A stretch of 64,000 nucleotides of DNA from Ectobius pallidus. Its lineage: Eukaryota; Arthropoda; Insecta; Blattodea; Ectobiidae. The stretch spans positions 19,264,606 to 19,328,605 of the forward strand of contig CAXKWD010000003.1 of assembly GCA_964059195.1 (NCBI GenBank). The letters run 5' to 3'. The notes below the pieces were generated by a model. That model saw nothing but the letters and a program-made list of their open reading frames with translations, made no database searches and was not told where the DNA came from. This document shows positions 10,856 to 21,910 of this stretch, in pieces. A program made the translations under genes and the position numbers. Numbering within the stretch: position 1 is the first letter of the stretch; every line of letters starts with the position of its first letter.

Positions 10856-11220
10856 CTTCAACACCTCCCTGCAAGTATCTTGCAAAAGTTCGGCCAGAAG
10901 ACGTTTGAACATCCACCCTACAGCCCGGACCTCGCTCCCAGTGATTTCCATCTTTTCCTATACCTCAATAAATGACAGAGAATGATAGAGAAGCGCAGAT
11001 GGTTGTTACACAGTGGTTCAAATCCCAGGCGGTAGACTTCTACGACACAAGTGTTCAAAAGCTGGTCCCACGGTATGAAAGATGTCTTAATTCCGGTGGA
11101 GAATATGTTGAAAAATAGCTGAACACTTGCTATATCTGTTGCAATAAATATTTCCATGAACTTTTTGTTTTGTTTGTGTAAACGGCCCAAGGGAAACTTA
11201 TTTTGTGGATTGCCCTCGTA
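10856..11220 (+). pseudogene. mariner transposase C-terminal fragment with 3' end
   Basis: The plus strand encodes HPPYSPDLAPSDFHLF at about 10910, the classic mariner block around the third catalytic aspartate, then a TGA stop. A different frame gives KLVPRYERCLNSGGEYVEK ending at the TAG at 11116-11118, the usual mariner C-terminus. The frame difference and the stop show it is dead. The 3' end runs into 'ggattgccctcgtaa', matching the TIR start TTACGAGGGC in reverse. Other copies: 31905, 32660 and 53397. Confidence 0.85.
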
Positions 11221-11331
11221 ATTCTCTGTTGAAGGGGAAACGGAATGGCCTATCTTTACAATGTTAAATTCAATGTACCTTTCCTCAAAATCTACTAAAG
11301 CTAGGCATTTTATATTTATATAGTTTTAGAT

Positions 11332-11660
11332 AGCGATGGGTGATAGGCAAAACATCTTAACCGCCACTTTTTCTAAAATTGACTTTTTAACATGAATAGA
11401 CAGAGGCAACTGTGTTTTACGTCCTGGCAAAAGATCTTGCACGAACTCCTTCTGTGGCGGGAGAAAAATGCTGGTGTATTTTATCTTAAGAACCAAACAA
11501 TTATTTTAATGCCCGGCAAAACAGCTTAACGAACGAGTTGTTCCCGCATTTTTATCGTAAGTGCCTGCCCAAAGTGGCGCATAAGATAAAATGTTTGGCT
11601 CTTAAGATAATTCTTTCGGGACTAATTCTGAACGTTGGCGCTTAAGATAATTTATTATTT
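11332..11660. repeat. diverged flank of the foldback family
   Basis: Begins 'cgatgggtgataggcaaaac', the same start as the foldback at 11900, and carries several variants of 'ggcaaaacatcttaa' and 'cttaagataa'. Probably a diverged partial arm of the same family next to the complete element. Confidence 0.6.
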
Positions 11661-11899
11661 TTATAATTAATGCTAATAGGGTGCTTAAAATCTCCTTGTT
11701 TCAGTCAAAATCAATCACATTAAGAATCAGTAATAATACTATGTAGTAAATTAGAGATTTCTAATTATAACATTAACACTGTGACGTAACAATGGTTTGG
11801 TTCGCTTTGCGGACCTCGCGCGCCTTCTGCATTCCATTTAGCATTATTTATTTTAGTCGTGTGCGAGATTGTATTGCTTATTTGATTGAACATTACATT

Positions 11900-13252
11900 A
11901 GATGGGTGAAAGGCAGAACATCTTAAGCGCCATTGATTTTTTTTTCAGGAGTAGCAAAACACGTTTTGCTTAATATCTATTAAGCCAAACTGAATAAAAT
12001 TTTGTCCGTATGCAGCTGGGAGGAGTAGAGTTAAATATACATCAGCGTTGTTTCTTGAAACTGATTATTACTTGCCGAAAAGGTTCTTAAGATGTTTTGC
12101 CGGTAACTAGATTGTTGGTATAAGTTATCTTACAGTTACTTGAGATGTTCTGGCGGGCATAGTTTTCTTCAGCCTAGTACTTAAGATGTTCTGCTGGAGT
12201 ACACTTAAGGGTATAATTTTCCTACTTAGTGAAATATTTACATGAGTTTCAATAGTCTGGGATGTTTGGTAAGGAATTTTAAGTTTCTGGGATAAAATAA
12301 GACGTATTAACTCTTTTTAATGATAGTGTTCACATAACTAGCCTATACATATTTATGTTATATATACATTTATATATTTATTTATAAATACATTACTATG
12401 TTTGAAAGAAAAATTAATCATAATTCAATTTAAAGTTACTTATTTATCCTCCTCATCGGTTACTGACTGGACATTCTTCAATCGTGATTAATGAAAAGTT
12501 TTTCGTTGCAAAATATTATAAAATACATACAACTTGTAAATAGAATGCAGTATGTTAACAATAGAATTAGATTACAGAATTAAGTTTATCACAATTCTTT
12601 TTAAATTTGCTTATTCGTCCTCATCAGTTTCTGGCAATTAGTCTCTAACTGAGTGTTTGGTGGTCAATGAAAGGAGTTTGCTCTAAGGGTACTATACCAA
12701 ATAAATATGGACAACTTCATTTCTTAATATTGTCTGTATTTTGTAGCTTCTTGCTTTAGTGTTTTAGATTTTTTTTATTATAAGTTCAATCACGTAAATG
12801 TGTATAAGCTAGTTATGTGAACACTATCATTAAAAGGGGTTAATACGTCTTATTTTATCCCAGAAACTTAAAATTCCTTACCAAACATCCCAGACTATTG
12901 AAACTCATGTAAATATTTCACTAAGTAGGAAAATTATACCCTTAAGTGTACTCCAGCAGAACATCTTAAGTACTAGCCTGAAGAAAACTATGCCCGCCAG
13001 AACATCTCAAGTAACTGTAAGATAACTTATACCAACAATCTAGTTACCGGCAAAACATCTTAAGAACCTTTTCGGCAAGTAATAATCAGTTTCAAGAAAC
13101 AACGCTGATGTATATGTAACTCTGCTCCTCCCAGCTGCATACTGACAAAATTTTATTCAGTTTGGCTTAATAAATATTAAGTAAACCGTTTTTTGCTCCT
13201 CCTGAAAAAAAAATGTAAATGGCGCTTAAGATGTTCTGCCAGTCACCCATCG
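11900..13252. mobile_element. foldback transposon with about 450-bp inverted arms
   Basis: Left arm 11900-12350 and right arm about 12798-13252 are near-identical inverted copies, around a 450-bp loop. Outer ends read GATGGGTGA...TCACCCATC, and TACATT occurs immediately outside both ends (11894-11899, 13253-13258), a likely target duplication. Each arm has four spaced variants of a motif near CTTAAGATGTTCTGCC (left arm about 11912, 12084, 12138, 12179). The loop has no transposase. MULE- or Foldback-type elements have such long arms, but the superfamily is not settled by these ends. Confidence 0.85.
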
Positions 13253-13258
13253 TACATT

Positions 13259-13851
13259 GCATGTGTCAGTATTGAAAAAAAAAATCAAAAATTTACTTAT
13301 TTACTTAAATATGTAATTTTTCTTCGCAAAATTTGTATCATCACTTTTAGGTTTCTCATGGCTTGTAAATATTTCATGCATTAATCAATTCAAAATATTT
13401 TTTTTTCAGTGTATGTAAGACACATGAATAAACAAAACCTGAAAATATCAAGATTGTAGGTTAAGTAAAAGCTGAGAAAATGAACTCTTATACAGAAAAA
13501 GTAGACTTCTAAGTTAAAACACCCCTGTGCCATAGTCTGGATCTATTCAGAAAAAAAAAAAAACACACAAACAAACAAACAAAGATAGTATTAGAGTTCA
13601 CGCCGCTTATTGTGATCACTTCGCGATATTAACCGATTGATAACAGTATCAGAAAATATTAATTGAAGATTGTTTATTCATACAGAAGGTAATACATATC
13701 TGTGAATCATTGAACCACTCGTAATACAGTATTAGGCTGCAAGCATATATATATTTTCAATCAGTAAAAAAAGTTTCTAATTGTTTCTGTTTTTCCCGTT
13801 GGTTTCCATTAACCAATCTTTCTTACTCATAATGTTTAAAGTCTACTACTC
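13259..13851. other. intergenic with A-rich tract
   Basis: An A run followed by (ACAA)n lies at about 13548-13585. Nothing else recognised. Confidence 0.45.
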
Positions 13852-14153
13852 TAAACTCCGTGGCACTACATCCCTGGAGGGACTTGGCCTACCACCCGAC
13901 CGCTGCATTACCTACCACAGGCAGATGGCATGATTGAGGGGCATGTGGTCAGCATGCCGACAACCACTGCAGATAATGGTGGTGTTCATGACCGGAGCCG
14001 CTACTTCTCTATCAAGTAGCTCCTCAATTTGAATCACGAGTCTGAGTGCACACCTGTCAGACCTCCCTACCTCAGAAAAATCCGAGGAGGTACCGGGGAT
14101 CGAACCCGGGCCGACTGATTTGTAGTCAGGACGCTAACTACAAGACCACGTGG
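13852..14153 (-). mobile_element. SINE-B (tRNA-headed)
   Basis: The minus strand starts 'caccacgtggtcttgtagtt' (A-box region) and has a very good B box in 'cccgggttcgatccccggta'. The body runs to 'ctccagggatgtagtgcc' at the left. It is flanked by unrelated sequence. Heads of the same family make up the array at 15.5-17.0 kb. Confidence 0.85.
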
Positions 14154-14547
14154 TGAACACTAGTGGTCAACACTAGTTCTCAAAAACATCTGTTCAACCT
14201 TTTCGTTCACTTGCTATCACTCACTGCACTTCAACAATACCAACTTCACAGTTCAAAAGCTGCCACTAAACTAAGGGACGAATCGTGTTTTAATGCTTAA
14301 AAGAGAAGTTAGTGAATCCCACCACTTTGAATTGGTCATCCTGTGAGCTGGGAACAGTACAAAAGTTGGATTCCAATACAACACAATACAGTTGAGTTGG
14401 AAACGAAACACTCAAAGACAAAACTTCCAATAATACTTAGAAATAGTGCCACAAGAAGGTCAATGTGATAACATAAACTGAATCTTTGATCGCAATAAAC
14501 AGCATTTTTCAATTTATCGATATTAATCCGTACGGGACTTCATAAAA
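14154..14547. other. intergenic, no recognised feature
   Basis: No open frame or repeat end recognised. Confidence 0.4.
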
Positions 14548-14555
14548 GTTATGAC

Positions 14556-15095
14556 CAGGGCCCGGATTCTAATGACATCTTTTTATTGATGCTGCATAGA
14601 CATTGCCAACTTGTAGATAAATCCTAATCTTGGGCTCTAGATTATAGAATTGCATTTTTATTAGGTCATTTTTTGTCATTTTATGCAATTTTATATTTTT
14701 AGGGCATTTACTTCAATTTTGTGTCATTATTTTGTCATTTTCGTGTCATTTGCTTCCTTATTTTGTCATTTTCATGCATTTATTTTAAATAAAAAGGTTA
14801 CTATAATGCAACATTTTTCTAGAATATAATTTAAAAACAAATTTTTTACTTTTCTTCTCAAATGTTTCAATTAAGAACAAAGTTTCTAGACCTACAACAT
14901 CCTTTCTACATTTACATTTTTACAATTACGTACACATTTCTAGCCTGTATCTTTGTGTGCACAATAATAATTTTTATAAATAAAATATCAGTTTTTAGGT
15001 CATTCTTAGTAATTATTAGTCATTTTCTTTAAAATTTAGGGTAATTTTATAGGTCATTTTTCAAACAATTTTAGGTCATCTGAATCCGGGCCCTG
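14556..15095. mobile_element. hAT-like MITE with 8-bp TSD
   Basis: Ends CAGGGCCCGGATTC in inverted orientation, flanked by a perfect GTTATGAC (14548-14555, 15096-15103). The 540-bp interior is T-rich with many 'gtcattt' words. The words are the reverse counterpart of the 'aaatgac' words in the family at 348, but the sequence is otherwise different. Confidence 0.88.
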
Positions 15096-15103
15096 GTTAT
15101 GAC

Positions 15104-15524
15104 ATTACCCGACTGATAACATTATCCGCGATTGCATTAAGCGGCGTTCGCTGTATTGTAAAATTATGTACGATACGTCATTTTAAAGAGGAAAGTCTAA
15201 GGAATAAACTAGAACAATAACAAGGAAATTACAATTTTCATCCAAAAATAATTCCATTTCTCCTGAAAATTGAAATAACTTTTTTGTGCAACTTTCGGAC
15301 AATATCCTCGACCTTCTTCCTAGTAAAAGAATACTAGTTCTGAATCATACTAACATTCATTGTCAAGCATTAGTCTTTGTTATATACAATAGTACTCTCA
15401 CCCCACTCATACTGTACCTATACACATAAATATCCCACTTTCCTTACTTTTAAATTATATTTTTTTCTCTAAAAGAATATGACTTTTCCCAGGGTGTTAT
15501 TAAAATACATATTCAATACTATGC
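15104..15524. other. intergenic, no recognised feature
   Basis: AT-rich; nothing recognised. Confidence 0.4.
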
Positions 15525-17005
15525 CAACAACTACGGGCGTTAATGATGGTTTCCTTTGCAATCAAAATATAGTTCCTCTGTTTGTATCACGAGGCTGAGT
15601 AAACTCCGTATCAGATCTCTATCCCTCAGAAAAATTCTATGAGTACTAGGGATCGAACCCGGCTTACGACGCTAACCACGAAACCACTAGGCGATCACTG
15701 AATATTTATTGATAATATAATAACGTATTTTAGTTAAAAGGGCATTTAATTACTATTTTTTTAACATTTTTGCGGGCCACAAGAAAAGGCCTCGCGGGCC
15801 CAAAGTTGTTAACCTCGGAAATATCATCAGAACATTTCCAGAATAATATTCCTAATAGTTCCTCCAAGGCACTACATCCCTGGAGGGCCTAGGCCTAACG
15901 TTCAACCGCTGCGTCATCTACCGTAGAGACAGATGACAGCATGTCAACATCCACGGCCGTTAATGATGGTTTCAGTTACCGGAGCCGCTACTTTGCAATC
16001 AAGTAATTCCTCTGTTTGTATCACGAGGCAGAGTGCACCCCGTACCAGATCTCTATTCCTCAGAAAAGTTCGAGGGTACTGGGGATCGAACCCGGCTTAC
16101 TACGCTAACCACGAAAGGACCAGGCGATCACTGGATACTTATTGATAATATAATACATTTCAATAAAAAGTATAGGCCTACTTAATTGATATATTTTTTT
16201 AACATTTTTGCGGGCCACAAGAAAAGGCCTTGCGTGCCACAAGTTGTAAACTCCTTAAATATCATTAAAACATTTCCAGAATAATATTCCGAATAGTTGC
16301 TGAATATGCAAAATTACATCTCATTGTGGTGTAAAAAGTAGAAGTTATAAAATTCACTCCGTACCAGATCTATGGACCTATAGGCCTACTTCAGAAAAAT
16401 CCGAGAAATACTGGGGATCGAACCCGGCTTGCGACGCTAACCACGAAACCACCAGGTGGTCGCTGAGTACTTATTGAAAATATATTAATATATTTTATTA
16501 AAAAGTACATTTAATTTCCTTTTTTTTAAACATTTTTTGGGTCACAAGAAAAGGCCTCGCGGACCGCAAGTTGAAACTACTGAAATATCATTTTAAAAAA
16601 TCCAGAATGTTATTCCAATTAGTTGTTGAATCGGTAAAATTACATCTCATTGTGTTGTAAAAAGTAGAAGTTAGAAAATTCACTCCGTACCAGATCTCTA
16701 TACCTCAGAAAAATCCGAGGATACTTGGGATCGAACCCGGCTTACTACGCTAACCACGAAAGGACCAGGCGATCACTGAATACTTATAGATAACATAAAA
16801 ATATATCTTAATAAAATTGTATTTAATTGCTATGTTTTTTTAAAACTTTTGGTGGGCCACACGAAAAGGCCTCGCGAGCCACAAGTTGTAAAATCCTGAA
16901 ATATCATAAAAACATTTCCAGAATAATATTCCTAATAGTTGCTGAATAGCTAAAACTACATCGCATTGCGTTGTAAAAAGTAAACGTTAGAAAATTCAGT
17001 AGCTT
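15525..17005 (-). repeat. tandem array of four units, each with a SINE-B head
   Basis: B-box words ('gatcgaacccggct') recur at about 15651, 16084, 16416 and 16729. Each is followed by 'cgctaaccacgaa', a variable 'gatcactgaatacttatt', a T run, 'cgggccacaagaaaaggcct' and 'acatttccagaataatattc'. The spacing is 433, then 332 and 313 bp. The first interval is longer because unit 2 keeps a fuller SINE-B body (15862-16128, including 'ggcactacatccctggaggg'). The array is a head-to-tail amplification of a SINE-B head plus non-SINE flank; units differ by point changes and small indels. Confidence 0.85.
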
Positions 17006-18297
17006 ATTCCCTTCAGTCTTCCATATTAAGTTTATAGGAAGCCTGTACAATTTTTCGACACACTGCCCTACCTAGAGAAACCGGTTCTTTGGCCTTGAGG
17101 TGACGTCTTCCCTGTACTGATAGCGCTACCTTGCGTTAATAAAAAACAACTGGAGTCAGTTGTTCGGTGGTGCGAGAGGGTTGGACATGGAAGTGTGTGT
17201 TAAATGCTACAATATTTCGATGTGTGTGTGTGAAAAACGTGTAAATTTAAGCGACATCTTTCAACGCAAGGTACTGGTGTTTCATTACAGTAGTTTCAGG
17301 ACCAGGTACATGTGTTTAATACCCCTAATTTAATGGTTTTCGCATAGGCACAAGATGCTATCAAATCGCAACATGCCCGGTAATGGCGGATTCGTTTTAT
17401 CATCATTGATAGGCTGTAATTTACGAAATAAAATTAGCTATCTTTACGTGTGTTAGAGTAACCATGGTGACATAACTTGAACAACTGAAGTATATTCCTG
17501 CTAATTCTGCCTTGGATTTGTACACAACCTAATGTCTTTAATACAGAAATACCAGTGAATTGCTGGACATTTTTCCCGTTAACCTGTGACGTCATCTGTT
17601 CAGATCAGTGTCACTGTCGATATGCATCCATCGCAAGGTATGCTTGCTTATATATTTTTGGGTAGGGTATTTCAACGCAAAGTACTGATATAATTCATTA
17701 TAGTAGCATCAGAAGCAGGTATATCTGTTTAATACTTTTCGTGTAACTGTTTTTAGCATAGCCACATGATTCTACCAATCACAGCATACCTGGTAATGGC
17801 GGGTTCCTTTTAGTATCATTGATAGGCTTAATTTACGTAATAAAATTAACTATCTTGATGTGTATCGGGCTACCGTGGTCAAATAACTTGATAACTTAAA
17901 TTATATTTCTGCCAGTTTCGTCTTGGATTTGTAATATAATGTCTTTAACATACAGAAATACCTATTTAATCGTTTGCCGCTCGAATTTTTCCATTAACCT
18001 GTTACGCCATCTGTTGAGGCCAGCATCATTGCTGATATGTATTCCTTTGCTGATTGTATTGTATATTTAAGTAGGGTCTTTCAACGCAAGATACTGATAT
18101 GTATTACATTAGCTTTAGGACCAAGTATATCTGTTCAATCCTTTTCGTGTAACGGCTTTTAGGATAGTCACAGGATGCTATCAATCCAAACATGCCAGGT
18201 AATGGCGAATTCCTTTTAGTATCATTGATAGACTGTAATTTACGTAATGAAATCAGCTATCATGATGTGTATCGGGCTTCCGTGGTCACATAACTTG

Positions 18298-18440
18298 ATA
18301 TATATATATATATATTTTGCCCTTCAACGCCCCCGGAGCCCTCAACCATACTCCGGTCCCAACAACTTTTCGGCGCTTGTGTTCTATTGCACTATTTTTC
18401 GCTCTTGTGTACTTTAAGCTTTTGGGTAATGTATTTCGAG
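18298..18440. other. insertion inside satellite unit
   Basis: A (TA)n tract followed by GC-richer unique sequence ('cccccggagccctcaacc') that no other unit carries. Its ends are not clear TIRs. Origin unknown. Confidence 0.5.
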
Positions 18441-18934
18441 TCACTTAAACTATATTCCTGGTAGTTTCGTCTTGGATTTGCAATATAATATTGTCTTTTA
18501 CGTACAGAAATACCTATTTAATCGTTTGCCGCTCGAATTTTTCCATTAACCTGACACTGTCATTTGTTCAGATCAGTCTAACTGTCGATATGTGGGGGTT
18601 ACCGTGGCCATATACCTTGATAACCTCAACTGTATTGTTCTTGGATTTGTAAAAATAATGTTTTTAATACAGCAAATACCTAGTGAATCGTTTACTGTTT
18701 GACATTTTTCCATTAACTTGTTACGTCATCTGTCCAGACCAGTGTCACTGCCGATATCTATTCCTTTACAAGGCAACCTTGCTTTGCTATTTTCATTTTT
18801 TATTTTAAGAAGGGGTTTTCAACGCAAGGTACTGATAAAATTTACTACAGTAGCTTCAGGACCGGGTATATCTGTTCAGTCCTTTTCGTGTTACGGTTTT
18901 TGACATAGACACATGATGCTACCAATCACAACAT

Positions 18935-19530
18935 TATTATTAATTATTTATTACAGTAAGTGCCAGTGTGGTACTTTATGAGATTGTGTGTCGGGGACGA
19001 AAAATGTCTGTCCGTCCGTCTGTCTGTACGCGCCATAACTCAAATACGCTTTATCGGATTTTCATGAAACTTGGTATACGCATTTATATTGTCCATGGGA
19101 AGAACCCTATTGTTATTGAACCAAATCGGTTCACCGGTACCGGCGTAAAACCCAATTTAGTATTTTTATTTAAAAGCTCCATAACTCAAATAAGTTACGC
19201 TTTATAGGACTTTCATGAAACTTAGTGTACACATTTATAACGTCCATGGGAAGAAGTCTGTTGATATTGGACCAAATCGGTTGGCCGGTACCGGAATAAT
19301 GCCTAATTTAGTGCATTTTTATGGTATTACAGTAATACTATAACGCTGGTCGATTTTAATCTGATTAGAAAAACTTATTTTCTGCATATCATAATTGCAA
19401 TTATAATTGATTCAAGAAAAACATACTAGCACTTTGTTATATCAGTTTACCTGATTTTATTTATACTGGCGAAGTTAAGGCCATAAGGTCTTTTCTTCCA
19501 GTGCACCAGTAAAACTATACATATCGTAAA
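18935..19530 (+). mobile_element. dispersed repeat F inserted into satellite
   Basis: Starts near 'taagtgccagtgtggtactt', has 'tgtctgtccgtccgtctgtc' and then two tandem subunits of about 180 bp ('cataactcaaatacgcttta', 'ccatgggaagaa', 'ggttcaccggtaccggcg'). Homologous copies: 24556-24797 (-), 53765-53960 (-), 54730-55260 (+). The right part (19370-19510) matches sequence near 24240-24350 and 56490-56580. Class unknown: no coding capacity, TIRs or tail identified. Confidence 0.65.
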
Positions 19531-19720
19531 TAATACATAAAACTTTACATGTCTGGTAAAGGCGGATTCCTTTTAGAATCATCGGTAGGCAGTTGATTTG
19601 CTGATACAGTAATTTCATATGTAGTGAAACACAAACTTTCCCATTAACCCGCTTCATTTTTTCCGATTACTGCAGCTGTGAATTTGTGTTCCGTCGCAGG
19701 AAAACCTTTTTTCTTATATT

Positions 19721-19835
19721 TATGTTCTTTACAATGCCGTCAGGAGACAAACTCAACATAATTCCAAATACAATGATTTTTATTTATTAGACGTAATTTT
19801 ATACAATAATCTATAATAATAAGAATTAATCACCG
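19721..19835. other. short unassigned spacer
   Basis: AT-rich, nothing recognised. Confidence 0.3.
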
Positions 19836-19935
19836 CCATGGGTGAGTTGGTAGCGGGTACGATTCTCGGCCGGGATGGGGATTTTTCAGCAGTGAAAAAT
19901 TTTCTTCCTGGGTTCAAGACTGCGTGCTATTATAT
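19836..19935 (+). mobile_element. SINE-E fragment (tRNA-headed)
   Basis: 'catgggtgagttggtagcgg' has an A-box-like word. 'tcggccgggatggggatttt' and 'tcctgggttcaagactgcgt' align with the copies at 37156-37327 (-) and 43508-43760 (+). The internal promoter is decayed. Confidence 0.6.
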
Positions 19936-20218
19936 ACTTACGTTAGTAACTTTTTTCCTAAGTTCATGGTTATTTGAGCGAATAAAGAGAAGTTACGGAT
20001 TAACTAAATTAACTGTCTACCAAAGCCTTCTTCTAATCTTGATCTAATGTTTTTTTCAAAAGCCCTTCCCCCCATATATCCCCGTACCATAGCCTCCTCA
20101 CATACTTTACACAGTTGGACGTGAGTGGAACAAAATACACAATTTTTAACGAGTGCTTTTTCATTTTTCAATAAATGTTTCTGTTCGCTTATCGCCGCAA
20201 ATAAATTTTTTTTTCAGG
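19936..20218. other. unassigned, possible intron-like sequence
   Basis: No repeat recognised. It ends in a pyrimidine tract followed by CAG at about 20217. Confidence 0.3.
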
Positions 20219-20456
20219 ATCATTGGAGCCCACTTCTTGTCCACCCTTTCTCGCCAATGAGGTAGTGCTCGGGTTAACGGTTTTTCGGTCCGGGTTCGTT
20301 TCTGTGTTTTTCTGATGTGTGGAAGTTGGAACTTTTTATTAGTGTTGTGCTACATAGTGTATTTTTAATAGTGTTGTTTTTCGTGTGAATTGAATGGACA
20401 TTTCTTAAGCAAGATAAATGTGCTGAAGGGGAAACTACGAGGTGACTAGTTGCAAA
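20219..20456 (+). other. possible non-coding exon
   Basis: This stretch sits between a good 3' splice site (T run + CAG) and a strong 5' splice site (AAAG|GTAAGT at 20457). Its base composition is more balanced than its surroundings, and it matches no other repeat in the window. All three frames have stops, so if real it would be untranslated or a lncRNA exon. Chance splice-like sites are common; evidence is weak. Confidence 0.2.
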
Positions 20457-20537
20457 GGTAAGTGACAGTATCAGTTATCCAGTTATTTTAGTAATAGTTG
20501 TTTAATGAGGTATTTAAAAGTTTATTGCGATACTAAG

Positions 20538-20954
20538 TAGGGATGGGTCGATACCTGATTTTGTCGATACCGTTACATGATTTTTTCCTCGATACTCGAT
20601 ACCTTCAACATTTCCATTTCAATAAATAGGTACATTAAAAATTAAAATATGAGAGAACTGTGTAATACCAACTAAATTAATTAAGTCTGCATATTTAATG
20701 AGACAAAATTTAGTATCATCAGTAGCCTATAATTATTTTTAAAACTTTACATTAAAACTAAAATTAGTTTTTTAAACAGTCCACTTACAAGTTTTTGTTA
20801 AAAAAATACTAGCATTCTCACTTAATTGCAGAATTGCAGAATTACAAAAGTATCGAAAAAGTATCGAGCGAGTTTTCTGAAGTATCGTTCGATGCCGATA
20901 CCATGCAAGTATCGAGAGTATCGGGGTATCGAAAGTATCGAGGACCCATCCCTA
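20538..20954. mobile_element. hAT-like MITE (GTATCGA family), copy 1
   Basis: Ends TAGGGATGGGTC...GACCCATCCCTA, flanked by ATACTAAG / ATCCTAAG (7 of 8 match; 20530-20537, 20955-20962). Both terminal regions are crowded with 'gtatcga' or 'cgatac' words, which may be transposase sites. Close copy at 30234. Confidence 0.85.
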
Positions 20955-21164
20955 ATCCTAAGTCATTTCCCTCCAAATTTATTTCCATATTTAAGTTTTA
21001 TAGCGATGTCATGGTCCAAAATTATAATTATTGTAGACGTCGGAATTTTAGGTTCTTATAGCTTAGAATGCACCAAACTATAACTGCGTTTGCATTCTTC
21101 ATTTGTCCATCGACTACGCAAGATGTGATTTAGCTATAGGCAGAAATAATCTAATCTCTACTTA

Positions 21165-21910
21165 CTTACCTATTCAATGGCAATAGACAATTCCAAAGCA
21201 AGCTAAAGTAATATTATCTATTTTATGGAACCCTAATGTTCATTGCCTCACTTACCTGTGCCCGCCATTCAACCCTATACTGTGCTAACTCCATTAAACC
21301 ATCCCTCGCAAATCCTACTTCCCTTAAATCTGTCCTCCCATCTACGTCGAAGCCTTTCAGGTGGTATTTTCCCTTCGGGTCTCCCAGTCAATACTTTTGA
21401 GATATGTCTTTCCTCCCCCATGCGCGCAACATGTCCAGCCCATTTCATTCTCCGTGATTTAATTCCTTTCTATACCCGGTGAAGAGTATTGGTCATGAAG
21501 CTCGTCGTTATGTAGTTTTCTCCATTCCCCATTTTCCTCTCTCTTAAGCCCAAATATTTTCCTAAGCCCCCTGTTTTCGAACACTCTCAGATTATGTTCT
21601 TCCCGAAGAGTAAGCGACCATGTCTCACATCTATATAATACAACTGGCTGGATAATAGTCTTATATTTTTATTTTTAGATTCCTGGACACGAAACGGGAA
21701 GGTAAGAGTTTCTGAACTGCATAAAAACAAGCATTCCCTGATTTTAGTCGACACTTAACTTTTACCTAAATATTATTTGTGTCTGTAATTATCGCTCCCA
21801 GATATTTGAATTTCTCCACTTGCACGAACGATTTACCAGTTATTCTTATATTTTCTGTTCTGATTTCCTGATGCATGAAGTCTGAAATTTGATCCATAAA
21901 AGATTAAGAA
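21165..21910 (-). pseudogene. non-LTR retrotransposon, RT C-terminal part
   Basis: On the minus strand, fragments read SFVQVEKFKYLGAIITDTN (the reverse-transcriptase FKYLG block), then a region matching the 'YKTIILP..LYGCE' thumb, then 'HISKVL' and 'RRRWED' type sequence, then a 3' untranslated end ('ttctcagcaagctaaaggaa' type). Stops and frameshifts break it. The same 3' end occurs at 40976-42890. Confidence 0.75.

Larger units (their letters stand above)
17230..19720. repeat. satellite-like tandem repeat, about 410-bp unit, interrupted
   Basis: The phrase 'tcaacgcaaggtactg' recurs at 17261, 17672, 18081 and 18819 (intervals 411, 409, 738). Units share 'ggtaatggcggattcctttt', 'tttttccattaacctg' and 'tcttggatttgta'. 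The long interval contains an inserted segment (18298-18440) plus a partial extra unit. A larger insertion at about 18935-19530 separates the last unit from its continuation at 19547-19720 ('ggtaaaggcggattcctttt'). Confidence 0.85.
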
